The notes: generated from the sequence alone by a model not told the origin. A stretch of DNA of 64,000 bases from Sodiomyces alkalinus F11 (GCF_003711515.1 NW_021167087.1:305574-369573), one strand, 5' to 3'. Numbered from the stretch's first letter, positions 35,439-47,899 are shown. Numbers and translations are program-made.

Positions 35439-36522
35439 GGTGACGACGGAGATATTGGGTCGTCGGGAGATGGAGTGAAAGGATAGGATTCGCCCAGCTC
35501 AGTACGGACAGCGTCCCACGGTGAGAGAAAGGTGAGAGTGTTTCTGGTGGTGAGGACCGGAGTCGGTCAGGATGGCTCGCTAGGGATGGAGACAATCGAG
35601 TCGGTCTAGGGTAAGACGGAAACGAGGGGCACAAAAGCGGCGGGGCCCGCGTCGGAAAGTTAGACTGTGTGGAATCGGAAATGAAAGGAGATTCGTTCAC
35701 GGGAAGAAGTCCATAAGATCGAGGATGCAACCGATGTTTTGTCTAGAATGGAATCGGGGGCTGCTGTGCTGTGCTGTGCGGTTAGTAGAGGCTTGGTTGT
35801 CGATGAATGTCGGGTCTGGGTAGAGGCCAAGCAGAAGTGAGATGTCAAAACAAGACAAGGGTCAATGGTCTCGAGGCCGACAGGGCTTTTGTTGAGGGTG
35901 AATTAAAATTAAAAATAGCATGTGGCCCAGGTCTGGTTGGACACCCAGGTTGTTGTCGTGTGCTGTTGCTGTTTACTCCCTGTTTACAGTGGGATGCGGG
36001 GGGACCTATTTTTCCCCTTTTAAGGTACGAAACAAAAACAAAACCGTACCTGCCCACTTCGTACTTTCAGCGTGTTGTGACCCAACCGTGGATCGCGTAC
36101 CTGATGTGTAACAGAGGGCAAGCCACAGACACGCTTTTCTTCCGATTCGACAAAATCCAATTGGTTCAAGTCGCGTACCTGACCTGGAATACAGTAGGCG
36201 TGTGGCTGACGATAGTGGGGATCATAGGCAACGGTTCATGGCGCCCAGCCACAGTGAGGGGTCAGTATTTTCCCCAACGACATCACGTAAGGACAAAGAA
36301 GAAGAAAAGAAGAAGAAAAGAAGAAGAAAAGAAGGGGAAAAAAAGGGGGGGGGGGAAAAGAAGCCATCTCAAGACCACGCGCCGTAGTTTCACCTCAGTT
36401 CGCCCCTGACCTCACGAGAACCTGAGAGATCCGATCCCGAAAGTATCCCAAAGATTCTGACTGCATCTCGTATTCTATTCAATTAATCACACAATAATAC
36501 AATAATCATTCTCACTCTCGCT
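35439..36522. promoter_or_regulatory. Shared divergent promoter region, cdk1 / AlkB-like gene
   Basis: 1084 bp lie between two divergent start codons. A purine-only tract at 36295-36362 (AAAGAAG units, then G and A runs) lies 160-230 bp upstream of the AlkB-like ATG. No specific transcription-factor site is asserted. Confidence 0.55.
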
Positions 36523-37830
36523 ATGGCGACAGACATCACCCAATATGACGCACATGAGCAACCGTCAGATGAGCTCAGAACAACCTGGAAGTCATATTCG
36601 AAGACCGAACATAAGAACTTGCTAAATCATCCCGACATCGATGATCCTAGATCAGAATCTCAGAGGAAAGAATATCGTGTCGCTGGGACAATGACCGCCG
36701 AGCAAATGACCGACGCCTTTACCCATATCCACAAAGGCTCTCTTGATCTTTCTTCGGTGCAGGACACTCCCATTTTATACCACCCCTTAATACCAGGTGC
36801 GTCTCTCGTCTGCTTTTTGTCACATTATGTATATATATATTTATATTTATATTTATATTTATATTTATATTTATATTTATATTTATATTTATATTTATAT
36901 TTATATTTATATTTACATTTATATTTATATTTATATTTATATTTATATACATACATACATATCGTCTTCCGCACGACGAGCTAACTGTGGTGCAATGAAC
37001 GTAAAGGTCTCCTGATCGTGCCCAACCTCGTCCCTCCGCCCGTTCAGAAGTCTCTACTGTCTCTCCTGGTCCATCGTGACCTCAGCATCCCGCACCACCA
37101 AACCAATATGCACCTTCACTATGAACTACCCTATCGTCAACTTACTCAGCAAGCCGCCGAGGGCAGTGATCAGCAAGGCCTCTCATTCTTCTCCTATCCT
37201 CCTGACTCAGCCCCAATCTTCACACCCAAGGATCCTTCCGTTCACAAGCCCCTCTCCATGAAGCAGGTTCTCGACAGACGCCTCCACTGGGTCACTCTAG
37301 GAGGCCAATACGACTGGACCAATCGCGTCTACCCGGGCCAAGAGCCGCGCGCTTTCCCCTCCGACCTCGCCCGCTTCCTGGAGACACTTTTCCCTGAGAC
37401 CCGTGCCGAGGCCGCCATCGTCAATTTCTACAACCCAGGCGATACCATGATGATGCACCGCGACGTCAGCGAGGAGTCTTCCAACGGCCTCATCAGTGTC
37501 AGTCTCGGCTGCGACGGCCTCTTCATGATTGCCCCCAACGAAACCATCGACGCTTCAGCTTCGGAGGACAAAGAGGCCCAGAAGGACGGGAGACACGAAG
37601 ATGCTACAAAGCAAAAACCTTACCTCCTACTCCGTCTTCGCTCGGGAGACGCCATCTACATGACCCAAGACGCTCGTTTTGCCTGGCATGGCGTCCCCAA
37701 GGTTCTCAAGGGGACCTGTCCCGATTTTCTGCGTGACTGGCCCGCCGAGGAGGATGGCAGATACGAGGCTTGGAAGGGTTGGATGGCAAACAAGAGAGTC
37801 AACTTGAATGTCAGGCAGATGAAAGACTGA
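36523..37830 (+). CDS. ALKBH1-like Fe(II)/2-oxoglutarate dioxygenase
   Basis: Two exons, 36523-36796 and 37007-37830, encode 365 residues. The frame is continuous across a GTGCGT donor and an AAAG acceptor, with a CTAAC branch site at about 36981. The AlkB fold is shown by [14 protein letters not shown], with iron ligands His242 and Asp244, the distal ligand His319 (in [10 protein letters not shown]), and Arg355/Arg361 in KRVNLNVRQ for 2-oxoglutarate and substrate. Overall order and spacing fit ALKBH1, which demethylates tRNA and possibly DNA (1-methyladenine, N6-methyladenine); the substrate here is not known. An insertion of charged residues (about 275-295) interrupts the core. The intron consists mainly of a TTTATA repeat. 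It converges on the GMC gene, 261 bp away. Confidence 0.9.
36836..36950. repeat. TTTATA hexanucleotide microsatellite in an intron
   Basis: About 18 units of TTATAT with one TTACAT variant, filling most of the 210-bp intron of the AlkB-like gene. It keeps open frames on both strands but is removed by splicing. Confidence 0.92.
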
Positions 37831-38091
37831 TCGGCGGCAATGAAAAGAAGAAGAAAAAAACCCAAGGGGCAGTATTACAAGATAAGGGTAATATCGTTGG
37901 TTTTCATTCGGTTCGCATATAAACTGCCGGCAAATACCCTTTATCACGCCAACGTCTCTCTATCTTGGCTCCGCTACAGGAACCCTGTCTACCCCCGGCT
38001 ATCATCGATCTTGGGTCTTCAACGCTTTGGATCAAGCCCGCTCCTTGATCAGGTCGGCGGCCTAGACCACGCATAAACATCAGCATCAAGC

Positions 38092-40768
38092 TCATCTTTT
38101 CTCGACAGATTGTGCTGTGCGGTAGGGTGGGGCTTGTTGGGTGAGGAACAGGGGAAGGAAATTGGGGGGGGGACACTCTTCTGCCCTGAAGAGAACGACA
38201 CGACTCACCTTCTCAGCCACAGCGTAAACCGGCTGCTGAGTGTATGCGCCAGGCAGTTCAGGCTGGATACTGGCATCGATGACACTGAGCTTCTCAACGC
38301 CATAGACCAGGAGGTTCTCGTCGACGACGCCGCCAAGCTCGCGCGGCATCATGGCCGCCGTGCCGACAGGGTGGAACGTGGTCGGGCTGACCTGGGAACG
38401 GACCGCCTGGCGGAGGGCTTCGTCACTCGTCACTTGTGCGCCAGGGCTGAACTCGATGGGGCCGTACTGTGCTAGCCTCGTCTCGGTGAAGTAGCGCCGC
38501 GTAAACCGAATAAACTCGACTTGGATGTCGATGTCGGCCGGGTTGCTGAGCGCGCGGTAGTCGACCACCGGGGTCCCGAAGTAGGGGTCCGTCGCGTTGA
38601 TCTCGATGGTGCCACGCGACAGAGGGTGCAGGTACACCACCGAGCCTTCCATTTGGGAACCCCGGATGAACAGGTTGTAATTGGCCGCGTCCATGGACCG
38701 CAGCGCGTCGGCCAGCCGGGACTTCTGCGCCTGGTAGCCTGCCACGACTGTCTCGTCCGCTCCTTCGTGGAGGTAGGCAGCGGGGTCCTGGGCTTCGTAT
38801 GCAGCCGCGATGGCCTCAAATCGTTCGGGGGCGACGACGGGGAAGGGCAGGAAAGCAGCGGCGTTGCCAGACGCGATCATCAATGGGCCTAGCGAAGGAG
38901 AGCAACGACGACCATGTCAGTTTAAGCCGGGTTCTCATACACGGGAATACGATTCATTACCTGTGCGGTTGGCGGCAAACTCAGCTTCCGCCAGCGCCCT
39001 GAAAGTCGCGTTACTCTGCAGATCGCTCGGGTTAGGACTGAAGTTCCAGTTTGTGACTAAGGTCAAGATAATCGTCAGTCTTGAGGCTCACGCGACACCC
39101 GTAACCCCAGTCTAAGGACGGGCATTGTTCAGGTACCACTTACAGTAGAACAAAGCCTGCGCGCCCAGTGGGTGGTCCTGGAAATTGGCTCCGACACCTG
39201 GGTTGCACAATTAAGTCAGCTCAACGATAACCTCCAGTTCGGTTCCATGTTGAACGACTTAGAAGGGAAATCGCCTTCATGTCGACTACCCACCTGGAAG
39301 ATCAACCAAAACGTCAATGCCGGCCCTCTCGAGGACAGGCCGGGGGCCGATGCCGCTAGCTTGCAAGACCTGCGGGGTGTAGATGGTACCGGCGGCGATG
39401 ATGACTTCCTTGCGAGCGCGGACGGTCCTGGCCTGGGAGGTGTCCCTGGAGTTGGAGTCGACGTACTCGACGCCCACGGCCTCCTCGTCCTCGAAAAGGA
39501 CGCGAACGACCCTGTGGCCCAGGATGGTCTCGTAGTTGTCGCGCGCGTTACCCTTACCGGCCCAGTACTCGCTCATGGCGAACGAGCGACGCACCTGGGT
39601 GGGCTCGAACGAAGCAGGGTACCAGAATGCGCCGGGGTCGCCGGCTCCGGAGTCGACGGGGAACTCGATGCCCTCAATGTCAGCGAACGCATCCATCTGG
39701 GCTCCTGTGATGAGGAGTCAGTATACGAGCGATCAACCTGGGGTTGCAAATGGGCTTCTGGGGAGGCCAGAAGAAGAAGAAGAAGAAGAAGAAAATACGT
39801 ACGCATGAACGGCCAGTGGAAGGTAGGGAAAGACGCGTGAATGCCACCGTCGTCCTCTCCGCCCCAGTAGCTCGTGTCGTACTTGATGTTGAACTGCTCC
39901 ACCATTTCTGGTGTAGGGGGGTGCAGCCGCCACGACTAGGTCAGGTGTTAGTTGTCCTGTCGGATCATATTTCATTGCTGGGTACATAATAAACAAAATG
40001 AAAAGACGAATAAACAAAAGAAAGAGAACCCGAAAGCCGGAAAGAAAAAAAGGAAATTAGGGAGACAGAGGACAGAGGACAGACGTACCTTGCGGAAGTA
40101 CGGGAGGAGGTTGTCCCAGTTCCATTCCGAGCAGGGCCCGAAGTAAGAGCCCCAGCGGTCAATATCGGCCTTCTGGGGTCGGTGGACCTGCATACCGTTG
40201 ACGCCGGACGAGCCGCCGAGCATGACGCCGCCGACGACGCCGGTGACCCGGTTCCCGAGGTTCACCTGAGGCACGGAGGGGAAGTTGAAGGACAAGGACG
40301 AGTTCTGGTAGGCTTGAGAACCGCCAGAGACGTTGTTGACCGAGCTGTCATTGCCTGTGCGAATGTTGTTCAGAAGGGAGAAGTCTTCCGGTCATGTAAT
40401 GGGAAAGAAAAGGGTGCAGCCACGGAAGAAAAACAAAAGAAAACTAGAAAAACCTACCGAAGAGTCCTCGCTCGATGACGAGAACGGTGTCTAAGAACAT
40501 TGATGTGAGCTTTCCTTGTTATGGTACGTGCCATGCCTGCTTGGCTTCATGGTGTCTTACACTCGCCGCTCTCAGTGAGCCTGTCGGCAACAGTCAAGCC
40601 GGCCGTGCCTCCTCCCACGATGACATAGTCGTACTCGTCCTGGACGTCCTCGACTTGCCGTAGGATCTTGGTGTGGGAACTGGACCGGGGGATGGTCATG
40701 GCTTGGACGCCGGCAGCGCCCATGGCCAGCCCGCCAAGCGCGGCGAGCAGAGCACGAGATTTGGCCAT
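38092..40768 (-). CDS. Secreted GMC oxidoreductase (aryl-alcohol oxidase / glucose dehydrogenase-like)
   Basis: An extracellular FAD flavoprotein of the glucose-methanol-choline family; substrate unknown. Eight predicted exons: 40561-40768, 40458-40490, 40384-40089, 39935-39803, 39704-39294, 39197-39144, 39056-38961, 38888-38092. All junctions keep frame, giving about 675 residues. A signal peptide covers about residues 1-23. Then come YDYVIVGGGTAGLTVADRL (FAD-binding), the GMC signature 1 region GGVMLGGSSGVNG, and signature 2 GTIYTPQVLQASGIGP. The catalytic His583 lies in TTFHPVGTAAM. The second catalytic position, usually His or Asn, is Tyr626 (GAYTQQPVYAVAEK). A GTGAGT at 38208-38203 right after AEK could be a further donor, so the last 40 residues are uncertain. 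Confidence 0.9.
39771..39795. repeat. (AAG)n microsatellite in a GMC-gene intron
   Basis: Eight AAG units. On the coding (minus) strand they form a CTT pyrimidine run in the fourth intron, a few bases after the 5' splice site. Confidence 0.85.
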
Positions 40769-42262
40769 GTTCGTAACAGATCGGACTCAGGCTAGGAGTA
40801 GAAGGGTAGCGTTTCCAGGGAGGATGGAATAGCGAGGCCTGAGGGTAAAAGGCGCCTTCCGCCGGGGAAGGGGGGGGGGAGGACGGGGTAGGATATCGGC
40901 TTCATTATATACATCCGCTTGCGACTATGAGTCCCCGGCTCCTGGTCATGCTGGATGGGGCAACCAAGTCTCCCGCATCAAGGACCAAGGAACTCAGAAC
41001 CAAAGGATCACTTTTCGATTTCACCCCCTTTCTCTTTCTACAGGCCCACACCCGGCAAATGTGACAAAAAACTTCTAGCTGTATCTGTAGACGGTACCCT
41101 GGTCGACCGGGGAATAATTTGCGGGAGCATATATTAACCACACAGAGGAGGAGGGGCATCAGAAGTCTGACATGCTGCCTCTACCGCCTCCCACTACCGC
41201 CTCCCACTACCGGGGCGGGGCGGAGACGGGGACCAACGGTGAACCGCGACGCGTAAGGGTTAGTATGGTACAGGTGCCGAAAAGGATGTTCGGGGAGCCG
41301 ATTCCGTGAGGCGACAGGGAGAGAGGGGCCCCCGCTGCCCCGGACCAACCCCAAGAAGCGGGTGAATTCGAAGAATGGTATTATGGACGTGGGGTTTCTT
41401 ATTTGAGGCCGTGATATATCCGTACGTGGGAACATGATCCGACCCCGCGATTTGATAATACGACGCCGAACAAGGTAGATTATGCTGCGGTGTTCAACTG
41501 AATAATTTCAGGAACTGGGACATTCGTATTCATTGTGGGGGAATATGTTCACAGGGCGACATGTGTCCTGTGGACTGAATTGGTTCCAGTCAGGGTGATT
41601 TGTCCGTTGACAAGTCGTCCGAATGGGTAGGCAGAGCATGTCAGTGTGTCGATGTCAGGCATCATCATCCGGCAGCCATCCGGGGATATTTACCTGCGAG
41701 GGCATGTCTGAGCCCCTCTGGGTCCTATTAGGATAAATGCAAGGTTACTTCGAACTGCGTGCTAGGATTCTGCAGGTCCCGTCACTGAAGAAGGACAGAC
41801 ACCCACCCTCGCGACCCGAAATGAGCGGCTCTTACCATTTAAAGACGACGAGACGACACCCCAACGCCTACCTGGCGATGTCCCAGTTGGGACACCTCGG
41901 ACACAGAAGAAGGTTTGAACGAACTGACATCAGCCGCTACATCTCATTGACTACACCAGAGACGCCTGGCGTTTGAGGGTCTCTTCATTCTTGTCACGGG
42001 CGCATCTATCTGCCGGCTTCCGGCTTCCGGCTTCCGGCTTCCGGCTTCCGGCTTTCGGCCTGGGCAGACCATTCAGTGATGAAGCTCTTGAAGCGAACGC
42101 TCCGGTGTTCAAGGTGTTCAATGAAAGGAATCTCCCACCGGTCACGCCAATCCGGAAAGAGAAAAAAAAAGAGAGAGAAAAAGGAAACGAAAAGCCACAT
42201 GCGCGTTCGAGGTATGGACGACCCGGATAGGCGGAAAAATATGAAGAAAAAAAGGAAAAAGC
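40769..42262. other. GMC promoter side and intergenic sequence
   Basis: No gene recognised. It includes a CCGCCTCCCACTA direct duplication at about 41185-41210 and the heptanucleotide array at 42012. Confidence 0.45.
42012..42058. repeat. Tandem GGCTTCC heptanucleotide repeat
   Basis: Six to seven units of CGGCTTC; the last is mutated to CGGCTTT. Confidence 0.9.
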
Positions 42263-42787
42263 ATGGAAACACAAACTGCACAGGGCTGGAGAGGTGATGT
42301 TGATGGGAGCGTAGCATTCTGCCAAGGGCCATTAGCTAAAGAGCCGGATTACCCAGGCGTGTGCACCCATGGTTCTGACATTCTCCGTGTGTGGCGATCA
42401 ACAACTCGGGAGGTCGCCCTCCTTTCGTCCCTACCTCTTTGGTCCTATATCACCGTAGGCATCAAGAGTGATGAAAGTGGGAATATAAGGAAATATAATC
42501 ATCGTCACCAACCAGGCAACCCGCTGTCTTTTGGAGCACGCCTCGTTGGTGTACGTTGTGCGTCCTCGTCTCGTTGGACCACATTGTCGTTGGAAGATGT
42601 CCGCGTGATGCACGATGGACGTAACGAGCTCCGAAGGGATGCAGGCTGGTGTTGGGTCATATTCGACTTTCCCGGAGGAAATGGATCCAGTGTGAGGAGG
42701 GAAGTGGAAGTAGACGTCCACGAGGTGGATCGTGAGATGGGGATCGATCTTATCGGAGATGCATTCGATTATTGGGGCTTCATCTAA
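42263..42787 (+). CDS. Possible hypothetical protein, 174 residues
   Basis: An uninterrupted frame from ATG at 42263 to TAA at 42787. No domain, signal peptide or membrane segment is recognised. The product contains several Trp residues and an acidic C-terminus. Part of the same DNA is open on the opposite strand (42431-42721). It ends directly at a GGTACCTTATTAAGGTAC palindrome and 150 bp before the gypsy insertion. It may be chance; nothing besides length supports it. Confidence 0.22.
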   Translation: METQTAQGWRGDVDGSVAFCQGPLAKEPDYPGVCTHGSDILRVWRSTTREVALLSSLPLWSYITVGIKSDESGNIRKYNHRHQPGNPLSFGARLVGVRCASSSRWTTLSLEDVRVMHDGRNELRRDAGWCWVIFDFPGGNGSSVRREVEVDVHEVDREMGIDLIGDAFDYWGFI

Positions 42788-42937
42788 GGTACCTTATTAA
42801 GGTACTAGACGGCGATGAAGGCTCGTGCTTGGCTCTTGGGCTGAGCCACATAGGCCGGCCCGATTAGCACAGAACAGTCGACATGTCCGGGGAGACCAGA
42901 GCCGTTTTTGATTGGTGTCGATTCATTGACGAGAGTG

Positions 42938-43064
42938 TGTGGGGTAGGTCATGTGACCTACCCTGGGATGGCTAGCTTATCTCTTCTATCCATGGTACGT
43001 AGCGTAGCTACTAGATTCTTCCGGAGACAGAGACATCTATACCATATATACGACGATTATCTTA
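42938..43064 (+). repeat. gypsy 5' LTR (127 bp)
   Basis: Begins TGTGGGG and differs from the 3' LTR at three bases only. It contains the near-palindrome GTAGGTCATGTGACCTAC. The original terminal CA reads TA here. Confidence 0.93.
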
Positions 43065-46000
43065 ATTTAGTGGTCAGTATAAGGGTCAACCATATTATTT
43101 TGGTTAAGCTTAAGTTATTCTCTTTTGCTTTTTGAAGAGATCGTCGTTATTATATTCCCTTTTAAGTGAAGAGAACTTTTCGATACCTGAATCACCTTCG
43201 TAATAACCGATTTCCCCGACCGGAGAAGACGGAAAAGGCCGATACGCAGAACCGTGCCGCGATATCGCGACGAGAAACCGATAAGAAGGAAACTTATATA
43301 ATAGTAATAGAATGAATAGAAGAAATGACCTTAGGACGCGTTTCGAATTCTTCACGAACTTCTTCCGGCCGAAGAAGAGTTATAAGTCTAAATACGGGCA
43401 CTATACTTCTTAGAGGAGGTCCCCAGGTACATAGTATACGAAAAAAGGAATCGTGGATACCTCTAGGAAACACTGGCATACTTAGATTATCTTCCTTAAG
43501 TAATAAGGAAATAAACAGGATATCGAAAAGAGAAACGACCGACCCGTTGAAGGCAGCACTTACGAGAAATCGAATAAAAGATAGAAGTTGTTCTTCACGA
43601 TACAGGAGTATCCAGATAAGAATAAGAGGTATATCCGGATGTATTATGCATGGGGAAGGGTCGAGGGCCTAAGACTTAGGTCGAGACCTAGAATTACATG
43701 TATCAGCGATAACGCTAGTACCTTTTACGAGATAGGAGCTACTTAGAAGATAAAACTTAGTAAGCGGAAAAAGAAGAAAAAGGAAAGCGATAATTATAGC
43801 AGGAGTGCTAGGAAGGTTTAACGGTGCGAGTGATAACGTGGCCGCGTCTTACTACTATATAAATACAGCGGGATAGAGAATTACGTCTCTTAGAAAGAAA
43901 TCTTCTCCGGGATAACGCATATATACCTGTTTCTAGATATAAAGACACGCAGAAAGATTTCCGATACCCTTTATTACTTAGAAAGATTATTTTAAAAGCA
44001 CTATATTTTCACCCTATACTATTTAGACACACTCTTCCTGGGTTAAGAGCCTTTTAAGAGTTTCCGATATAATCTCTTAGTGTCCCGGCTTAGTAGCTAG
44101 ACGCCTCGGAACGACCTCTATTATATTTCCCTATATCTAGGAATACAGATAGACCTATAGAAAACCCTTTCCCTACTTCCCCTATAAGCCCTTTTCTGAT
44201 TATAGTGGCTTCTCTCCCGTTATTAACTAACTCAGAATAGGTGGATTTAGTTTATACTTCCTCCCCACTCGTAGATATAAGACCAGATACTCCTCTAACC
44301 ATATAGACGCCTTTCCCAGGTACACAGTCAAACTATCTACTTCCTTCTCCCGGACTTATAATAGAGAATATGAATATAGCCGTGTCAAAGTTTTCGGGCA
44401 CGGGATATTTATATCTCTCCTCCGAATTTATTAATAATATTGAGGATATAGTGAATATGATCTCGGAAAGGTTAGGAGTAGGATAAGAAGCTAAGGATAG
44501 GCAAAAGTTAAGACTTATACGTACTCACCTTGTTAGACGAGCGAAGAGCTAGTAGGAGAGTCTGGACATAATAGACCGGACGAACTAGAGTATCGCCAAG
44601 GCAAAGTTCTAGAAGGAATTTAAGAACGACGCGGCTAGATAGGATAGGCAGGCTATAGTCGAGGCGACGAACTTTAGGAGAAAGACAGGAGAATAGCTAG
44701 TAGATTATATAAAGCGAGCGATAAAGCTAAATATACAATTAATATCGAGAGAGATTCGTTATATCTTTATAGGTCGTTTCTACGAATATATAGCGGATAG
44801 TAAAGTGGATTCGCACTTAAGGGAGCGAGTGGAAGATAGATTAGCGGCTTCGGGCAAAACGAGTTATAGCGTGTTAAAGGATTCGGTCACCTTCGAGTAG
44901 GTGAAATGCACGATTATAGAGGTCGCGAAAGGATACTATGATATATCTGAGTTGCTGGATAAAGGACTCGAGGAGTCTATATCGAAGAATAAGGACTGGG
45001 AATTCTTTAAGAAATTCAGCGAAACTTAAGAAAGAATTATAGAAGCACTAGTATATAAGCTTAATGGCCTGTCCGCGTGATAAGCCTAGGGTAAGTTATT
45101 CGACCTAACTACACCGTCGGCCTTATCTTCTTCTAATAGGCCCCGCGGTAATAACCCCTTTTTTCCTTAGAATATAGATAAGATCTTCTACTTCGGTTAC
45201 GGCGGATAGGGATACTTTCTCCGAGACTGCCCTAATAAAGGCTCTAGAGAGTAGTAGTAGTAGCGGAGAGATATATAGGAGGCGAGGAGAGATAAAATGC
45301 TTGCGGCTCGGGATAAGAAAATACGCGAGAAGAGAGCTCGGTAAGGTGAACCGAGACTAATATAGCCTGCTTAGCCGGGATAAATTCTAGTCTATCTTGT
45401 TCTCCAAAATATTAATTAGCTATACGAGCGTTTTTTAGGGGCCTAGGTGGAGGATCTTAGCGATTATGATAGCGCTAGGGGTTCCGTGTGCTACGCGATC
45501 TCCACTAATTAGCTCGCTGAAATCCCCCCGGCGGTATATACCCGTAGAGAGTAAGCCTACTCCGAGAATAAAGTCATAGCTATCCAGGGATATAAAGAAG
45601 ACCTTAGATAATAGTACTCAGGTTTAGAGCGATACCCGGATATATAGGATATACTCGTTAATAAGAGATAGAGGGACTCGGACGAACCCGGTGGAGATAT
45701 AAACGACCCGCGAGCTAAGCCTTAACGAATATATCCTCCCTCGCTATAACAGGATAGGGAATCCTTTTATATAAAGCCGGCGCCGCGACCGCTAGCGTAC
45801 CCGATATAGAGATCTAAGAGATACCTTCCCGCTCTAACTATAGCAGATAAAGCTGATAAACCGGAGACAGTTCTCTAACCCCCTTAGATACTAAATCCGC
45901 TACCTCCGCGTCCGGCTAAGTGGAGTATACCGTTTCCTGAATCATCTGCGAGAGAAAGACAAGTTCTGGCACCGGGAAGAGGTGCTAAGAATAGCGAGGA

Positions 46001-46300
46001 AGACACTTTTCGGGGACTTAAGCTAATTCGAGGGATAAAAGTCTCGGGAGGAGCTCCTTTTTCGATAACGGATTTTCTAGTAAAATAATAAGTTATAATA
46101 AGCGTTATGTAATTACTTCAGGCCTCCCCACTACTAAGAGCTGAGTTATATTATATAATTTAGATAGAGGTTTCCCGCGGCGATGGACGGGGAGATGTAA
46201 ACCGGGCTTGAGCGGGATGGAAGAAGAATACGAATACACTCTGTGTTTCCTGTATATCGGTGTAGCCGACCGGTGAAATTATCTTAAAGAACCGGGAATA
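43065..46300 (+). pseudogene. gypsy leader and gag relic
   Basis: After the leader, a gag-like helical region is readable at about 44460-45060 (for example LVDYIKRAIKLN and REIRYIFIGRFYEYI segments) with RIP stops. At 45189-45230 the codons follow C-x2-C-x4-H-x4-C. Only the last Cys is intact; the other three ligand positions read Tyr and one inner codon is TAG. This is a CCHC zinc knuckle destroyed by RIP. Basic Arg/Lys-rich sequence follows. Confidence 0.8.
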
Positions 46301-46319
46301 TAAGGATTATGTATACGGA

Positions 46320-46571
46320 ATGGACGAGAGGGTGCCGAATACTTTAGCGTATATCTTCGCCTACTTTAAAAACACTTATTCGGACCTGATTCTCCTTGAT
46401 TCTGGCTCTACGATAGAGGCGGTGAGTCGTCTATTCGTGCAGAAACACGGCTTCCCTATCTATAGACTGGAAACTCCTTGCACGGTTCGCCTAGCAGATA
46501 ATAAGATGATGCCTGTCACTGAATTTTATCTCCTTAAACTTATGGTTAGAGGAATTTTAAGTATTATTTAA
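46320..46571 (+). pseudogene. gypsy aspartic protease fragment
   Basis: An open stretch of 83 codons with LILLDSGST at 46386-46412, the retroviral-type aspartic protease active site with its catalytic Asp intact. It is followed by RLADNKMMPV. Stops interrupt the frame after 46571. In the intact element this domain would have been part of the polyprotein. Confidence 0.8.
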
Positions 46572-47899
46572 GCTTTTATCCTCGGCGACTCGGAAGAGTG
46601 GGATATTCTACTCGGTAAGTAATAGCACCGTAGAATATAGGCGGTCGTGGATCACTATAGAGAGAGTCTTATAGTTCGGGGAGTATATAGATATTACGAA
46701 TTAGTACCTATTCACCCGAGTCCACGTAACTACTATATAAAACCGGACATAGTATAGCCCCGATAGGTTAAGGGCAGACCTGCAGCTAAGAAATATGCTT
46801 CCGAATATCCTCTATAGGTCCCGGCGGAATCGAGCGATATTAATAGCGATGATTCTAGCGACGACTAGGACGATAAGATTCTTAAGAAACTAGAGGACAC
46901 CTTAGCCGCTAGCCGGGAGGAACTTCTGACTAGAAATAGTAAATATCTGATAGAGAATTTGGCGTGAGGATATCACGACCGGGGATAGGCAGATTCAGAA
47001 TAGTAGTGGAGAGTGGGGGAGGAGATATTCGTATCTGTATATAAGTGATATAGACAGTAAGGAGAGAAGGAGGTAAGGAGCCTATTAAGGTATTATAATG
47101 TGATTGAAAGGTATTGGTAAAAACAGGCAGGAGGTATATATATTGAACCTTATAAGTTATAAGGGTAGATAGGCAGCTCTGGAGACACTCGAGCTAGGGA
47201 TAGTTTTTTTTTTCTTTTCTTATTTTTCATATTTATTATCATGAGTTTACCTTTATCAGAAGAATTAAGAAGTATCATTATTATTATTAAAAAGACTCTC
47301 GTTATTAAATCACTATTAATATAAGCACACTTCGTCCCGTTTTGTTTTCACTAAACGAAAACATAGCCGGCCTCGCAACTCCAAGAATAGTCCACGATAC
47401 ACTCTAATATAGGCGGACGAAATCTGCCAATAATATATTGACTTTCTCTGAAAAAGAAGAGAAAGAAGACCCCTAAAGTCTCCCTGAATTGGTGGCTTTT
47501 CTGAACGATTAGATTAACCACGAGAGAACGCTATAGAACCTTCCCTAACTACTATCTATTTTATAGACCCGATAAAATACCCCCGAGCATACCTGTTTTC
47601 GCTTAGCGTGGAGTTAAGCAAAGAGACGTGAGGCTACGGCCGCGTCTGTAGAAGATAGAATATATTTAGGGCTGAAGATCTGGTAAGAATATAACGCCAC
47701 CGAGCACCCGCCTGTTATGGGGGTGTAAAACTTATAAGAAGCGGTGGTAGCGGGGACTCTGGACGCCTAGAGTACTGCCCTATACGCTTAAGGGATCTTC
47801 TCTATATAACAGAACGATCTTCCCGCGCTGGAAGAAGAGAATAAAGCCAGAGAGAAATATAGTACGATAGATAACTGGAAGGATCTTACGTCTTAGGAC

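Noticed and set aside
36719..37015. Open frames encoding Ile-Asn or Tyr-Ile/Tyr-Leu repeats
   Set aside because: They are translations of the intronic TTTATA microsatellite.
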